DNA from: Massilioclostridium coli
GTDB taxonomy: Bacteria; Bacillota; Clostridia; Oscillospirales; Ruminococcaceae
DNA: 64,000 nucleotides
Assembly: GCF_900095865.1 (NCBI RefSeq)
Contig: NZ_FMIZ01000007.1
Coordinates: 1 to 64,000, forward strand
Direction of reading: 5' to 3'
Within the stretch, counting starts at the first letter, position 1, and each line of letters begins with the position of its first letter. Both the position numbers and the translations under genes were made by a program. This document shows, piece after piece, positions 21,326 through 29,483 of the stretch. The notes below the pieces were generated by a model. It had not been told where the DNA came from and did not search any database. It was given only the letters and a program-made list of their open reading frames with translations.

Positions 21326-22645
21326 ATGAAAAAACACCGTTTAACAAAATTTATTTCTCTAGCACTGGCAGTTACAATGTCAGCGTGTATATTACCAACT
21401 TCTGTTTTTGCAAAAACGGATCAAAGCACAATTGATGATTTAAATCGGAAGCTGGCGTATTTGGGGGATGACCAAGTAAATACCAGCGAATACCAAGCCG
21501 CTTTAGATCAAAAAATATCCTTGCTTCAACAAGAAATTGATGATGCTCAGGCAAAAGAAGACGCCAAAAATGCAGATATTACAGCTAAAGAAGTTGAAAT
21601 TGGTAAAATCAACGATCAGGTTTTACAAACCCAAACGGAAATTGATCAATTAAATGCTGAGATTGAACAGAAAGAACAGGAGAAGCAGAAAACGATTGAT
21701 CAGCTAAAGGAGAGAATGATTGCTGATTATAAAACAGGACAAACTTCTTCCTTAGATTTGCTGTTAAGTGCCAGTGATTTTGGTGAATTTATGGCAGGTA
21801 TGGAGTACATACAACGGATTGCTAAACATGATAAAGAATTAACCGATACATTGGAACAACAAGTAAATGAAATTCAGGGGAGCAAGCAGGAAAGGGAAAC
21901 AAAACTTTCTAGCTTACAAACCCAAAAATCCGATATGGAAACAAAGTTGACGGAAGCACAAAATGAACGAGACGAAATTACTGCTATCCGTGCGAACAAA
22001 CAGGCTAAACAGGATGAGTTAAATTCCGATAAACAGAAAAGTATAAAGCATAGCAATGAAGTGCAGCAGCAAATCCAAGAGACACGTGAGGAGCTGGAAG
22101 ATGCGACACAAGCAATCTTAGAGGCCCAAAAAGAAGCAGAAAAAAATAATAATGCCAATAATTCCAACAATAGTAGTGGGAATACGGATACAAATGGAAA
22201 TACAGGGAATACTGGAAGCAACAACAGTGGTTCTGTAAGTTCTAGTGGTTATATGTGGCCAATTCCAGGTAGAGCAATGGGAGACGGTTATGGTCCGCGT
22301 GATTATGGTTCTGGATATCATTGGGGCATTGATATCCCAGCACCATATGGAACTGATATCCGGGCGGCAAAATCTGGGACAGTTATTGTTTCTATGATGG
22401 GTTATTCTGGAAGCGGATTTGGCGGCTATGGAAATGTAGTTGTCATTCAGCATGATGATGGATATCTCACCTTATATGCGCACGCTTCTTCCCGTTTAGT
22501 ATCAGTAGGACAGAGAGTAGAACAAGGACAGGTTATTGCAAAAGTTGGATCTACAGGGGATTCCACAGGAAACCACTTACACTTTGAAGTCCGCGATCGG
22601 AATGCAAACAAATTAAATCCGTTAAATTTTGTATCCCCATCCTAA
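21326..22645 (+). CDS. coiled-coil M23 peptidoglycan endopeptidase, FtsEX partner (copy 1)
   Basis: 440 residues from ATG 21326 (AGGAG 7 bases upstream), 21 bases after ftsX. Signal peptide ~1-31, a long coiled coil (~38-265, with the EIEQKEQEKQKTIDQLKERM block), an Asn/Ser/Gly-rich linker (~272-303), then a LytM/M23 domain with HWGIDIPAP (HxxxD), YAHASS and HLHFEVR (HxH). The zinc ligands look intact, so this is probably an active hydrolase, unlike E. coli EnvC, which only activates amidases. Position and coiled coil make it the PcsB/EnvC-type effector of FtsEX. The next gene is a close paralog. Confidence 0.9.
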   Translation: MKKHRLTKFISLALAVTMSACILPTSVFAKTDQSTIDDLNRKLAYLGDDQVNTSEYQAALDQKISLLQQEIDDAQAKEDAKNADITAKEVEIGKINDQVLQTQTEIDQLNAEIEQKEQEKQKTIDQLKERMIADYKTGQTSSLDLLLSASDFGEFMAGMEYIQRIAKHDKELTDTLEQQVNEIQGSKQERETKLSSLQTQKSDMETKLTEAQNERDEITAIRANKQAKQDELNSDKQKSIKHSNEVQQQIQETREELEDATQAILEAQKEAEKNNNANNSNNSSGNTDTNGNTGNTGSNNSGSVSSSGYMWPIPGRAMGDGYGPRDYGSGYHWGIDIPAPYGTDIRAAKSGTVIVSMMGYSGSGFGGYGNVVVIQHDDGYLTLYAHASSRLVSVGQRVEQGQVIAKVGSTGDSTGNHLHFEVRDRNANKLNPLNFVSPS

Positions 22646-22654
22646 TAAAATATG

Positions 22655-22692
22655 GCTGCCATTCTGTTTTGCGCTTGGCAGTCATTGTTCTA
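22655..22692 (+). terminator. hairpin between the two M23 genes, possibly an attenuator
   Basis: ATGGCTGCCA / TGGCAGTCAT (one G-U pair) with a loop of about 14 nt and no long U-tract. It could partly lower expression of the second copy or mark a processing site. Confidence 0.4.
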
Positions 22693-22769
22693 CCATCAAA
22701 ATGGAAGGTCAAAAGATGGATTTTATTAAAAAATAGAATAAAAGGCAATGATCAAGGAGGAATTACAAT

Positions 22770-24041
22770 ATGAAAAAACGTCATTTGACAAAGCTGCTTG
22801 CGATTGTTTTAGCAGCTACTATGTCAGTTGGTGTTTTACCGATTACTGTTTCTGCAACAAGTTCTTTGGATCAGGTTCAAAACAAAAAACAGCAGTTAGC
22901 AGAAAAGTTAGATGATTTGCAGGGAAAAAATAAAGAGTCTGCTGAATACCAGGCTGCTTTGGATGAGCAAATTGTTGTCATGCAGCAAGAGATTGATATC
23001 TATCAATCCCAAGAAGACAATTTGAACTCAGAAATTTCAGCAAAAGAAGCTCAAATTAGTCAATTAAATTCTCAGCTATTGGATACTCAGAGAGAAGTTG
23101 ATGAAAAAAATGCTGAGATTGAGCAGAAGGAACAGGAAAAACAGAAAACAATCGATCAATTAAAAGAAAGAATGGTTGCGGACTATAAAGCAGGACAAAC
23201 TACTACTTTGGATTTACTGTTGACCGCCGATGATTTTGGTGAATTTATGGCAAGTATGGAATATATCAAACGTATTGCCAAACATGACCAGGATTTAGTT
23301 GAAACTTTAACTCAACAAGTAGAGGAGATTAATCAGAATAAAAAAGAAGTAGAAACAAAATTATCAGAATTGGAAACACAAAAATCTGATTTAGAAGCTC
23401 AGTTGGATGAAGTACGTATCCAATATGATGAAGCATCTTCTGTCCGTGCGAGCAAAGAAGCGGCTCAGGCTGATTTAAACGCAAAAAAACAGCAAAGCAT
23501 TCAATACCAAGGGGATATTCAACAAGAAATCCAAGAAATAGAAGAACAATATGAAAATGCTGGTCAACCCAATGGAACCAACCAAATAGAAACTGGAACA
23601 ATCAGTGGCAGTGGTTATATGTGGCCAGTTCCTGGCAGAGCTATGGGTGATGGATATGGTTCTCGTGTATTGAACGGGAAAGTGGTAAATCATTGGGGTA
23701 TAGATATTCCAGCTCCACTTGGTACCAATATTTGCGCTGCTAAAAGTGGTACCGTTGTAGTAAGTTTAGATGAAGAGTTCAATAAACAAGGATCAGGATA
23801 TGGTGGATATGGTAGTGTTGTTGTTATTCAACATGACGACGGCTATTATACTTTATATGCACATGCCTCTGCACTTTTAGCATATGAAGGCCAAAGAGTA
23901 GAACAAGGTCAGGTAATTGCTAAAGTAGGACATTCAGGTCAGGCTTATGGAAACCATTTGCATTTTGAAGTACGGGATAGAACAAAAGAGCCTAAGACTG
24001 CAAGGAAATTAAATCCGCTTAATTTTGTTTCTCCTTCTTGA
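22770..24041 (+). CDS. coiled-coil M23 peptidoglycan endopeptidase (copy 2)
   Basis: 423 residues with AAGGAGG before the ATG. The layout is the same as copy 1: signal peptide (~1-29), coiled coil (~30-265), short linker without the Asn/Ser repeats, and an M23 domain (~275-423) with HWGIDIPAP and HLHFEVR intact. A 5-6 residue insertion near DEEFNKQGSGYGGYG and a longer loop before KLNPLNF separate it from copy 1. DNA of the coiled coils is still very similar, so the pair arose by tandem duplication. Two hydrolases beside one FtsEX suggests division of labour or redundancy. Confidence 0.9.
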   Translation: MKKRHLTKLLAIVLAATMSVGVLPITVSATSSLDQVQNKKQQLAEKLDDLQGKNKESAEYQAALDEQIVVMQQEIDIYQSQEDNLNSEISAKEAQISQLNSQLLDTQREVDEKNAEIEQKEQEKQKTIDQLKERMVADYKAGQTTTLDLLLTADDFGEFMASMEYIKRIAKHDQDLVETLTQQVEEINQNKKEVETKLSELETQKSDLEAQLDEVRIQYDEASSVRASKEAAQADLNAKKQQSIQYQGDIQQEIQEIEEQYENAGQPNGTNQIETGTISGSGYMWPVPGRAMGDGYGSRVLNGKVVNHWGIDIPAPLGTNICAAKSGTVVVSLDEEFNKQGSGYGGYGSVVVIQHDDGYYTLYAHASALLAYEGQRVEQGQVIAKVGHSGQAYGNHLHFEVRDRTKEPKTARKLNPLNFVSPS

Positions 24042-24113
24042 GTTTATCATAAAAAATCAGATTGAACTGTTCTTATTAATCTGCAAACCCGAAATCGGAA
24101 AGGTGTTTAAGGT

Positions 24114-25313
24114 ATGAATAAAAAAATTTCATTAGGTGGGGCAATTGCGTTCTCAGCCATTGTTGCTGCAATTACCTTTATCATTACTTGGATTGCGTCC
24201 AGCAATGTATTTGATGGGTTAATGTCAAATGTATCTCAAAGGGATGCAATTTACCAGAAATTAGATGAAATTGATAAAACAGTACGTACCCATTATATTG
24301 GGGACTTAGATGAAACAACCTTGCAAAACTATATTGCCCGTGGCTATGTAGCAGGCACGGGGGATGATTATGCTACTTATTATTCTGCAGAAGACCTGAA
24401 AACATTACAGCAGGATCAACAAGGTTATGTTACCGGCATTGGCATTACCGGTAGCCAAGATGAAAGCGGATATATTAAAGTATTGACGATTTATGAGGGT
24501 TCTCCTGCTAGTGCAGCTGGAATAGAATCCGGCGATTTGATTGTTGCAATTGAGGGGAACGATGTAAAAACTTCCGGTTATAGTGTAGCAATGAAACAGC
24601 TACAAGGGGAAGCAGGTACTGTTGTAAAATTGACTGTGCGTCATAATGGACAGGATAATGAATTGGAATTAACCCGACAGAAAATGTCTATTCCTACTGT
24701 TTCTTATCGCATGATTGACGATAAAGGATATGTTAAAATATCTTCCTTTAAGGGGAACACAGTGGATCAATTTAAAACAGCGATAGAAGATTTACAGGCA
24801 CAAGGAGCCCAAGGATTGATTTTTGACCTACGGGATAACACAGGTGGTACAATTGATAGTGTAACCAAAATTTTGGATCAGATTTTGCCAGAAGGAACTT
24901 TGGGAAACTACCGTTATAAAGATGGAAGTACAGAGGAATTAGGGTATTCCGATGCCACTAGTATTGACCTCCCAATGGTAATGATTGCAAACAATGAAAC
25001 AGCCAGTGCTTCTGAGTTGTTTATTGCAGATTTAAAAGACTATGATAAAGCAAAATTGGTGGGAACAACTACATATGGTAAAGGGGTTTGCCAAACCTTA
25101 TATACATTACAGGATGGGAGTGCTGTTAATATTACTTCTTGCTATTTTGACCCAGCTAAAACGGAAAACTTTAATGGCGTGGGAATCACTCCAGATTTTG
25201 AAGTAAAATTGTCCGAAGAGAGTCAAAAACTTTATGCTTCTGGTAGCCTGACAGATGAGAGTGATACTCAACTCCAAAAAGCAATTGAAGTATTAGAGAC
25301 AGAAACTAAGTAG
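24114..25313 (+). CDS. S41 family C-terminal processing peptidase (CtpA-like)
   Basis: 399 residues. N-terminal membrane anchor (~7-30), PDZ domain (~100-185: GIGITGSQDESGYIKVLTIY, SPASAAGIESGDLIVAIEG) and peptidase S41 domain (~190-375) with the catalytic Ser in TASASE (Ser300) and Lys in YGKG (Lys323). AAAGGTG-type ribosome site before ATG 24114. It acts outside the membrane. In many Firmicutes an S41 protease follows ftsEX and a coiled-coil hydrolase; trimming or turnover of the hydrolases is a reasonable inference but is not shown here. Confidence 0.92.
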   Translation: MNKKISLGGAIAFSAIVAAITFIITWIASSNVFDGLMSNVSQRDAIYQKLDEIDKTVRTHYIGDLDETTLQNYIARGYVAGTGDDYATYYSAEDLKTLQQDQQGYVTGIGITGSQDESGYIKVLTIYEGSPASAAGIESGDLIVAIEGNDVKTSGYSVAMKQLQGEAGTVVKLTVRHNGQDNELELTRQKMSIPTVSYRMIDDKGYVKISSFKGNTVDQFKTAIEDLQAQGAQGLIFDLRDNTGGTIDSVTKILDQILPEGTLGNYRYKDGSTEELGYSDATSIDLPMVMIANNETASASELFIADLKDYDKAKLVGTTTYGKGVCQTLYTLQDGSAVNITSCYFDPAKTENFNGVGITPDFEVKLSEESQKLYASGSLTDESDTQLQKAIEVLETETK

Positions 25314-25504
25314 TAAATTAAAACAACAATCATAAAAATAACACAATAATACGTTATTTATTTTTATAAAAAAAGGTCTAAGATGATTAGGATATAGATT
25401 TACTTGTAATTTTGCAAAATTTATCGTATCGTATGTTACTTTTAGGGAAGAAAGACTTTTGCACTATTCTACGTTACGAATAAGAAACTATTTTCACTTT
25501 AAAC

Positions 25505-25534
25505 TTGACAGTTTAATAGAGAGGGATTTATGAT
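25505..25534 (+). promoter_or_regulatory. promoter upstream of the P-loop ATPase/kor genes
   Basis: TTGACA (25505-25510), 18-bp spacer, TATGAT (25529-25534), about 140 bases before the ATG at 25676. The rest of 25314-25675 is AT-rich with no clear terminator for the S41 gene beyond a weak AAATAAC/GTTATTT hairpin near 25340. Confidence 0.6.
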
Positions 25535-25675
25535 AGTGTGGTAGAAAAATTTTCATTATTAGTAAGGAAAAAATGAATAATACGGAAATAAGGAAAAGGC
25601 ATGCTCTGCAATTTGTTTTCAATATTGTTTCAGAAAAATACAGTAAGGTAAAATCTTAGTGAGGGGGAATCATTT

Positions 25676-26311
25676 ATGATGATACAATATCAACCGATTA
25701 ATCTAGTAATGGGACCGTATGGCTCTGGAAAGACCACTTTTGCTGTCAGCTTAGCTTTAGAAATTGCGAAGCGGGAAAAAAACGTTACATTGGTTGACTT
25801 TGATACAGTAAATCCTTATTTTAGAAGTCACGATTATAAAAGCTGGTTGGAAGATAATAATATTCAGTTGATATCTACCAATTTTGCAGGGACAAATTTG
25901 GATATCCCATCTATTTCTGGTGGATTAGTATCCTGTTTACAGGATATAGAGCGATACATTGTGATTGATATGGGAGGAGATGATGTTGGAGCAAAGCCAA
26001 TTGGAGGATATGCGGAGTTTATCAGAAGCCGTCCTCATATGGCATTTGTGCTATTTAATCAATACCGTCTGATTCCAGATTATCTGGAACAAGTTCATCA
26101 GATTGAAAGAGAAAGCAGACTAAATATCACTCATTTTGTAAACAATTCTAATTTAGGGGAAGAAACAACCTGGCAGGAGATTGAGAATAGTATCTTACCA
26201 GCAAAAGAAATGGCAAAACAGCTTGGTATTACATTTTGGGGTACTACAGCAATGCCAAGTTTTCAACAACATAATATTTTTCCATTGGTAAAACATCCAT
26301 TTCTTTGGTAA
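25676..26311 (+). CDS. P-loop ATPase linked to the kor operon
   Basis: 211 residues with Walker A MGPYGSGKTT (12-21), DFDTVNPYFR just after the first helix and IDMGGDD (~100-106) as Walker B, giving a MinD/Mrp-like or ParA-like fold. GTG/ATG choice: ATG 25676 with GAGGGGG upstream; a second ATG follows directly. It lies upstream of the ferredoxin and KorABC genes on the same strand, separated by 167 bases. Its partner is unknown. A role in cofactor or Fe-S handling for the oxidoreductase is inference from position only. Confidence 0.7.
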   Translation: MMIQYQPINLVMGPYGSGKTTFAVSLALEIAKREKNVTLVDFDTVNPYFRSHDYKSWLEDNNIQLISTNFAGTNLDIPSISGGLVSCLQDIERYIVIDMGGDDVGAKPIGGYAEFIRSRPHMAFVLFNQYRLIPDYLEQVHQIERESRLNITHFVNNSNLGEETTWQEIENSILPAKEMAKQLGITFWGTTAMPSFQQHNIFPLVKHPFLW

Positions 26312-26478
26312 TATTGCAGTATAAATGGAAGGTTTTTTTGTTCATAATATCATAATAAAATCGCAATAGGATTGTGGTTAAATAGAATAATGTTATTCTA
26401 ACAATGATTATTAAAATAACATTTACTTGATAAAATTATCATTTTAATAGAACAAATTATTTTGATAGGAGGAATTCT

Positions 26479-26703
26479 ATGACTAAAATTTGGATTGACC
26501 ACGAACAATGTAAAGGATGCGGTTTATGTACAACTGCCTGTCCAAAGCAAATTTTAAAATTATCTAATCATCGGTTTAACCAAAAAGGCTATCATACAGT
26601 GGAATTGATTGATGATGACGCTTGCATTCATTGTGGGATGTGTACGATTATCTGTCCAGATTGTGCCATTTTATTAAAAGAAGTAGTACAAACAAACAAT
26701 TAG
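26479..26703 (+). CDS. korD: 4Fe-4S ferredoxin subunit of 2-oxoglutarate:ferredoxin oxidoreductase
   Basis: 74 residues with two CxxCxxCxxxCP clusters (CKGCGLCTTACP and CIHCGMCTIICP), each ligating one [4Fe-4S]. TAGGAGG upstream. It is the delta/ferredoxin-like subunit that passes electrons from the KorAB active site, and is followed 9 bases later by korA. Confidence 0.92.
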   Translation: MTKIWIDHEQCKGCGLCTTACPKQILKLSNHRFNQKGYHTVELIDDDACIHCGMCTIICPDCAILLKEVVQTNN

Positions 26704-26712
26704 GAGGGACAT

Positions 26713-27768
26713 ATGGGACAAAGATATTTAATGAAAGGGAATGAGGCTCTAGCAGAATCCGCAATCCGTTCTGGATGCAAATGTTTTTTTGGCTATCCTA
26801 TTACCCCTCAAACAGAAATTGCCGCTTATATGGCAAAACGGATGCCACAGATTGATGGTGGAGTATATTTACAAGCAGAATCTGAAATTGCGGCGGCAAA
26901 CATGGTGCTAGGAGCTGCTTCTGCTGGCTTTCGGGCGATGACTTCCTCTTCTTCTCCAGGAATTAGCTTAAAAAGTGAGGCAATTTCTTATTTAGCGGCA
27001 AGTGATTTACCATGCCTAATTGTGAATATTCAGCGTGCTGGTCCAGGATTAGGAGGAATCCAACCTTCCCAATCCGATTATTGGCAGGCTACCCATAACG
27101 GACATGGAGATTTTCATTTATTAGTATTTGCTCCAAATAGCGTGCAGGAAATGGTGGACTTAGTGGAACATGCTTTTGATAAAGCAGACCAATATCGTAT
27201 GCCAGCCATGATTTTAGGAGATGGTACCTTAGGGCAGATGATGGAGCCAATTGAATTCCGTCATGATATTCGGACAGATTTACCAGAAAAACCTTGGGCT
27301 GCTAATGGTCATCAAAATCAAAGGGAACATAATATTATCAATTCCTTATTTTTACAGCCTTCTGAATTAGAAAAATCCAATTTAGAGCGTTTTCAACGCT
27401 ATGAAATGGTGAAACAAAAGGAGCAGATGGCAGAAGAATACCTAACTGAAGATGCAGATATTGTAGTGGTAGCTTTTGGAGCGACATCCCGTATTGCAAA
27501 ATCCGCAGTACGCGCTGCTCGAGAGCAGGGAATAAAAGCTGGATTAATCCGGCCAATTACACTATGGCCATTCCCGGTCCAAGCATTAAAACGGTGTCAT
27601 GCAAAAAAATTTTTAACAGTTGAAATGAATATGGGCCAGATGGTGGATGATGTGCGCTTAGCGATTGAATGCCGTTGCCCAGTGGAATTTTATGGACGTG
27701 TGGGAGGAATTATTCCAAAACCAGCTGAAATACTAGAACAACTGCAAAAAATGGCGAAGGAGGGATAA
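26713..27768 (+). CDS. korA: 2-oxoacid (2-oxoglutarate):ferredoxin oxidoreductase alpha subunit
   Basis: 351 residues: pyrimidine-binding thiamine fold (~10-190; FGYPITPQTEIAAYMAKRMP, SSSSPGISLKSEAISYLAASDLP in part) and a C-terminal transketolase-like domain (~245-350; VVAFGATSRIAKSAVRAAREQG in part). With korB, korC and korD it makes the four-subunit enzyme converting 2-oxoglutarate and CoA to succinyl-CoA, CO2 and reduced ferredoxin. The VOR (branched-chain 2-oxoacid) family is a close alternative that cannot be excluded from sequence alone. Confidence 0.9.
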   Translation: MGQRYLMKGNEALAESAIRSGCKCFFGYPITPQTEIAAYMAKRMPQIDGGVYLQAESEIAAANMVLGAASAGFRAMTSSSSPGISLKSEAISYLAASDLPCLIVNIQRAGPGLGGIQPSQSDYWQATHNGHGDFHLLVFAPNSVQEMVDLVEHAFDKADQYRMPAMILGDGTLGQMMEPIEFRHDIRTDLPEKPWAANGHQNQREHNIINSLFLQPSELEKSNLERFQRYEMVKQKEQMAEEYLTEDADIVVVAFGATSRIAKSAVRAAREQGIKAGLIRPITLWPFPVQALKRCHAKKFLTVEMNMGQMVDDVRLAIECRCPVEFYGRVGGIIPKPAEILEQLQKMAKEG

Positions 27769-27770
27769 CA

Positions 27771-28532
27771 ATGGCTGGAGTAATGGAAAGACCAAAAGGT
27801 TTAACAGAGGTTACAACCCATTATTGTCCTGGGTGTACCCATGGAATTATCCATCGATTGGTTGCGGAAGTATTAGAAGATATGGATGTATTGGGACAGA
27901 CAGTAGGTGTGGCTTCCGTTGGATGCTCTGTCATGGCCTATGATTATTTTAGTTGTGATATGGTACAGGCACCTCATGGACGCGCCCCAGCTGTTGCGAC
28001 TGGTTTAAAGCGTGTTTTAGGAAAAGACAGCATTATTTTTACCTATCAAGGAGACGGAGATTTAGCGGCGATTGGGACTGCTGAAACAGTACATGCAGCA
28101 ACTCGAGGTGAAAATATTACTATTATATTTGTAAATAATACCATTTATGGTATGACGGGAGGGCAAATGGCTCCTACTACGCTACCGGGACAGGTGACAC
28201 AAACGACTCCTACAGGACGCCACGTAGAACAAGCAGGCTTCCCAATCCGTATGTGTGAAATGTTGTCCACATTAGATGGGGTTGCCTATGCGGAACGTGT
28301 ATCTGTCCATGATGTAAAACATATTCTTCAAACCAAAAAGGCGATTCAAAAAGCATTTCAAACCCAAAAAGAAGGAAAAGGATTTTCGATTGTTGAGGTT
28401 CTTTCTACCTGTCCAACGAACTGGGGACAAACGCCAATAGAAGCATTAAAAAGGGTAGAAACGGAAATGATACCTTACTATCCTTTGGGCGTCTATCAAG
28501 ACCGTACAGAGAAAGGGGTGTTTACTCCATGA
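27771..28532 (+). CDS. korB: 2-oxoacid:ferredoxin oxidoreductase beta subunit (thiamine-diphosphate binding)
   Basis: 253 residues, 2 bases after korA, with AAGGAGGG overlapping the korA end. The thiamine-diphosphate motif GDGDLAAIGTAETVHAA...NNTIYGMTGGQ (about residues 95-130) and the CPGCTHG cluster/active-site motif (residues ~19-25) are present. The ATG of korC overlaps its stop codon. Supplies the cofactor for 2-oxoacid decarboxylation. Confidence 0.93.
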   Translation: MAGVMERPKGLTEVTTHYCPGCTHGIIHRLVAEVLEDMDVLGQTVGVASVGCSVMAYDYFSCDMVQAPHGRAPAVATGLKRVLGKDSIIFTYQGDGDLAAIGTAETVHAATRGENITIIFVNNTIYGMTGGQMAPTTLPGQVTQTTPTGRHVEQAGFPIRMCEMLSTLDGVAYAERVSVHDVKHILQTKKAIQKAFQTQKEGKGFSIVEVLSTCPTNWGQTPIEALKRVETEMIPYYPLGVYQDRTEKGVFTP

Positions 28533-29080
28533 CAATGAATATGTTATTTGCAGGTTTTGGTGGGCAGGGAATACTGTTTGCAGGAAAAGTGGCTGCATAT
28601 ACTGGTTTGTTGGATGAAAAACAGGTTACCTGGTTACCTTCTTATGGTCCAGAGATGAGAGGCGGTACAGCCAACTGTTCGGTTTGTTTGAGTGAGGAAA
28701 CTATTGGGAGTCCCTTGGTGGTAAATCCAAACCTGTTACTAGCAATGAATGGACCTTCCTATCATCGGTTTATACAGACAGTGCAGATGGATGGAATTAC
28801 CGTATTTGATAGTAGTCTGATTACAGATGCTGTATATCAAAAGGGAATCCACCAATATGGGATTCCGGCTACTAAGATGGCTGATGATAATCAATTAAAG
28901 GGTCTTGCAAATATGATCTGCTTAGGTTATGTATTGCAATTAACTGGCTTTACTTCCAAAGAATCGTTGGAAAATGCCATTGAACATACTGTTCCACCCA
29001 AAAAAGCACATTTATTGGAGAAGAATAAACAGGCATTTTTGTTAGGATACAATTATCAGGGAAAGGAACTATCGAAATAG
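28529..29080 (+). CDS. korC: 2-oxoacid:ferredoxin oxidoreductase gamma subunit
   Basis: 183 residues of the POR gamma domain: FAGFGGQGILFAGKV at the N-terminus (Gly-rich CoA-side loop), SYGPEMRGGTANCSV, and the NMICLGYVLQ helix. Starts with ATGA overlap on korB, showing translational coupling. Last gene of the operon. Confidence 0.92.
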   Translation: MTMNMLFAGFGGQGILFAGKVAAYTGLLDEKQVTWLPSYGPEMRGGTANCSVCLSEETIGSPLVVNPNLLLAMNGPSYHRFIQTVQMDGITVFDSSLITDAVYQKGIHQYGIPATKMADDNQLKGLANMICLGYVLQLTGFTSKESLENAIEHTVPPKKAHLLEKNKQAFLLGYNYQGKELSK

Positions 29081-29147
29081 GATAGAAATAATAAATGTGT
29101 CCGTAAACCACATGTTTCTTGCAAAAATCTTATAACTGTTTTATCCA

Positions 29148-29342
29148 ATGATAAATAGATATTTTATAAAAAGAAAGAACAATAGAATGGATTTAACATT
29201 GATTTGGGATTGTTATGAGTCAATAAGAGTGAGACATGAAATCACGAAGTTTATGGTACGATATTATTTACCTATAAAAGATGTTGTTTTCAATGGAATT
29301 AGTGGTTTATTTAAGATAAGAAAACATCTTATTTCTGTATAG
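29148..29342 (+). other. unassigned 64-codon open frame, probably not a gene
   Basis: No ribosome site of note, no motif, and an amino-acid content typical of AT-rich noncoding DNA. It is kept only so that the 29081-29431 gap is described; nothing else is seen there. Confidence 0.15.
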
Positions 29343-29431
29343 AATGGAAAAAGATAGAGGAATTCCATTCTCATCGTCTGTAAAGTAGATAAATAACATT
29401 TGTTTTCGATATTTTCTATAGTAGATAATAG

Positions 29432-29466
29432 AAAAAGGGTAGTAGAAATTTTCTACTACCCTTTTT
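29432..29466. terminator. bidirectional terminator between korC and the rhamnosidase gene
   Basis: A 17-base perfect inverted repeat (29432-29448 with 29450-29466), A-tract on one side and T-tract on the other, placed between convergent genes. Confidence 0.9.
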
Positions 29467-29483
29467 GTTACGATAAAACAGAA

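Noticed and set aside
29148-29342. 64-codon plus-strand open frame between korC and its terminator
   Set aside because: No good ribosome site, no motif, AT-rich composition; likely chance.
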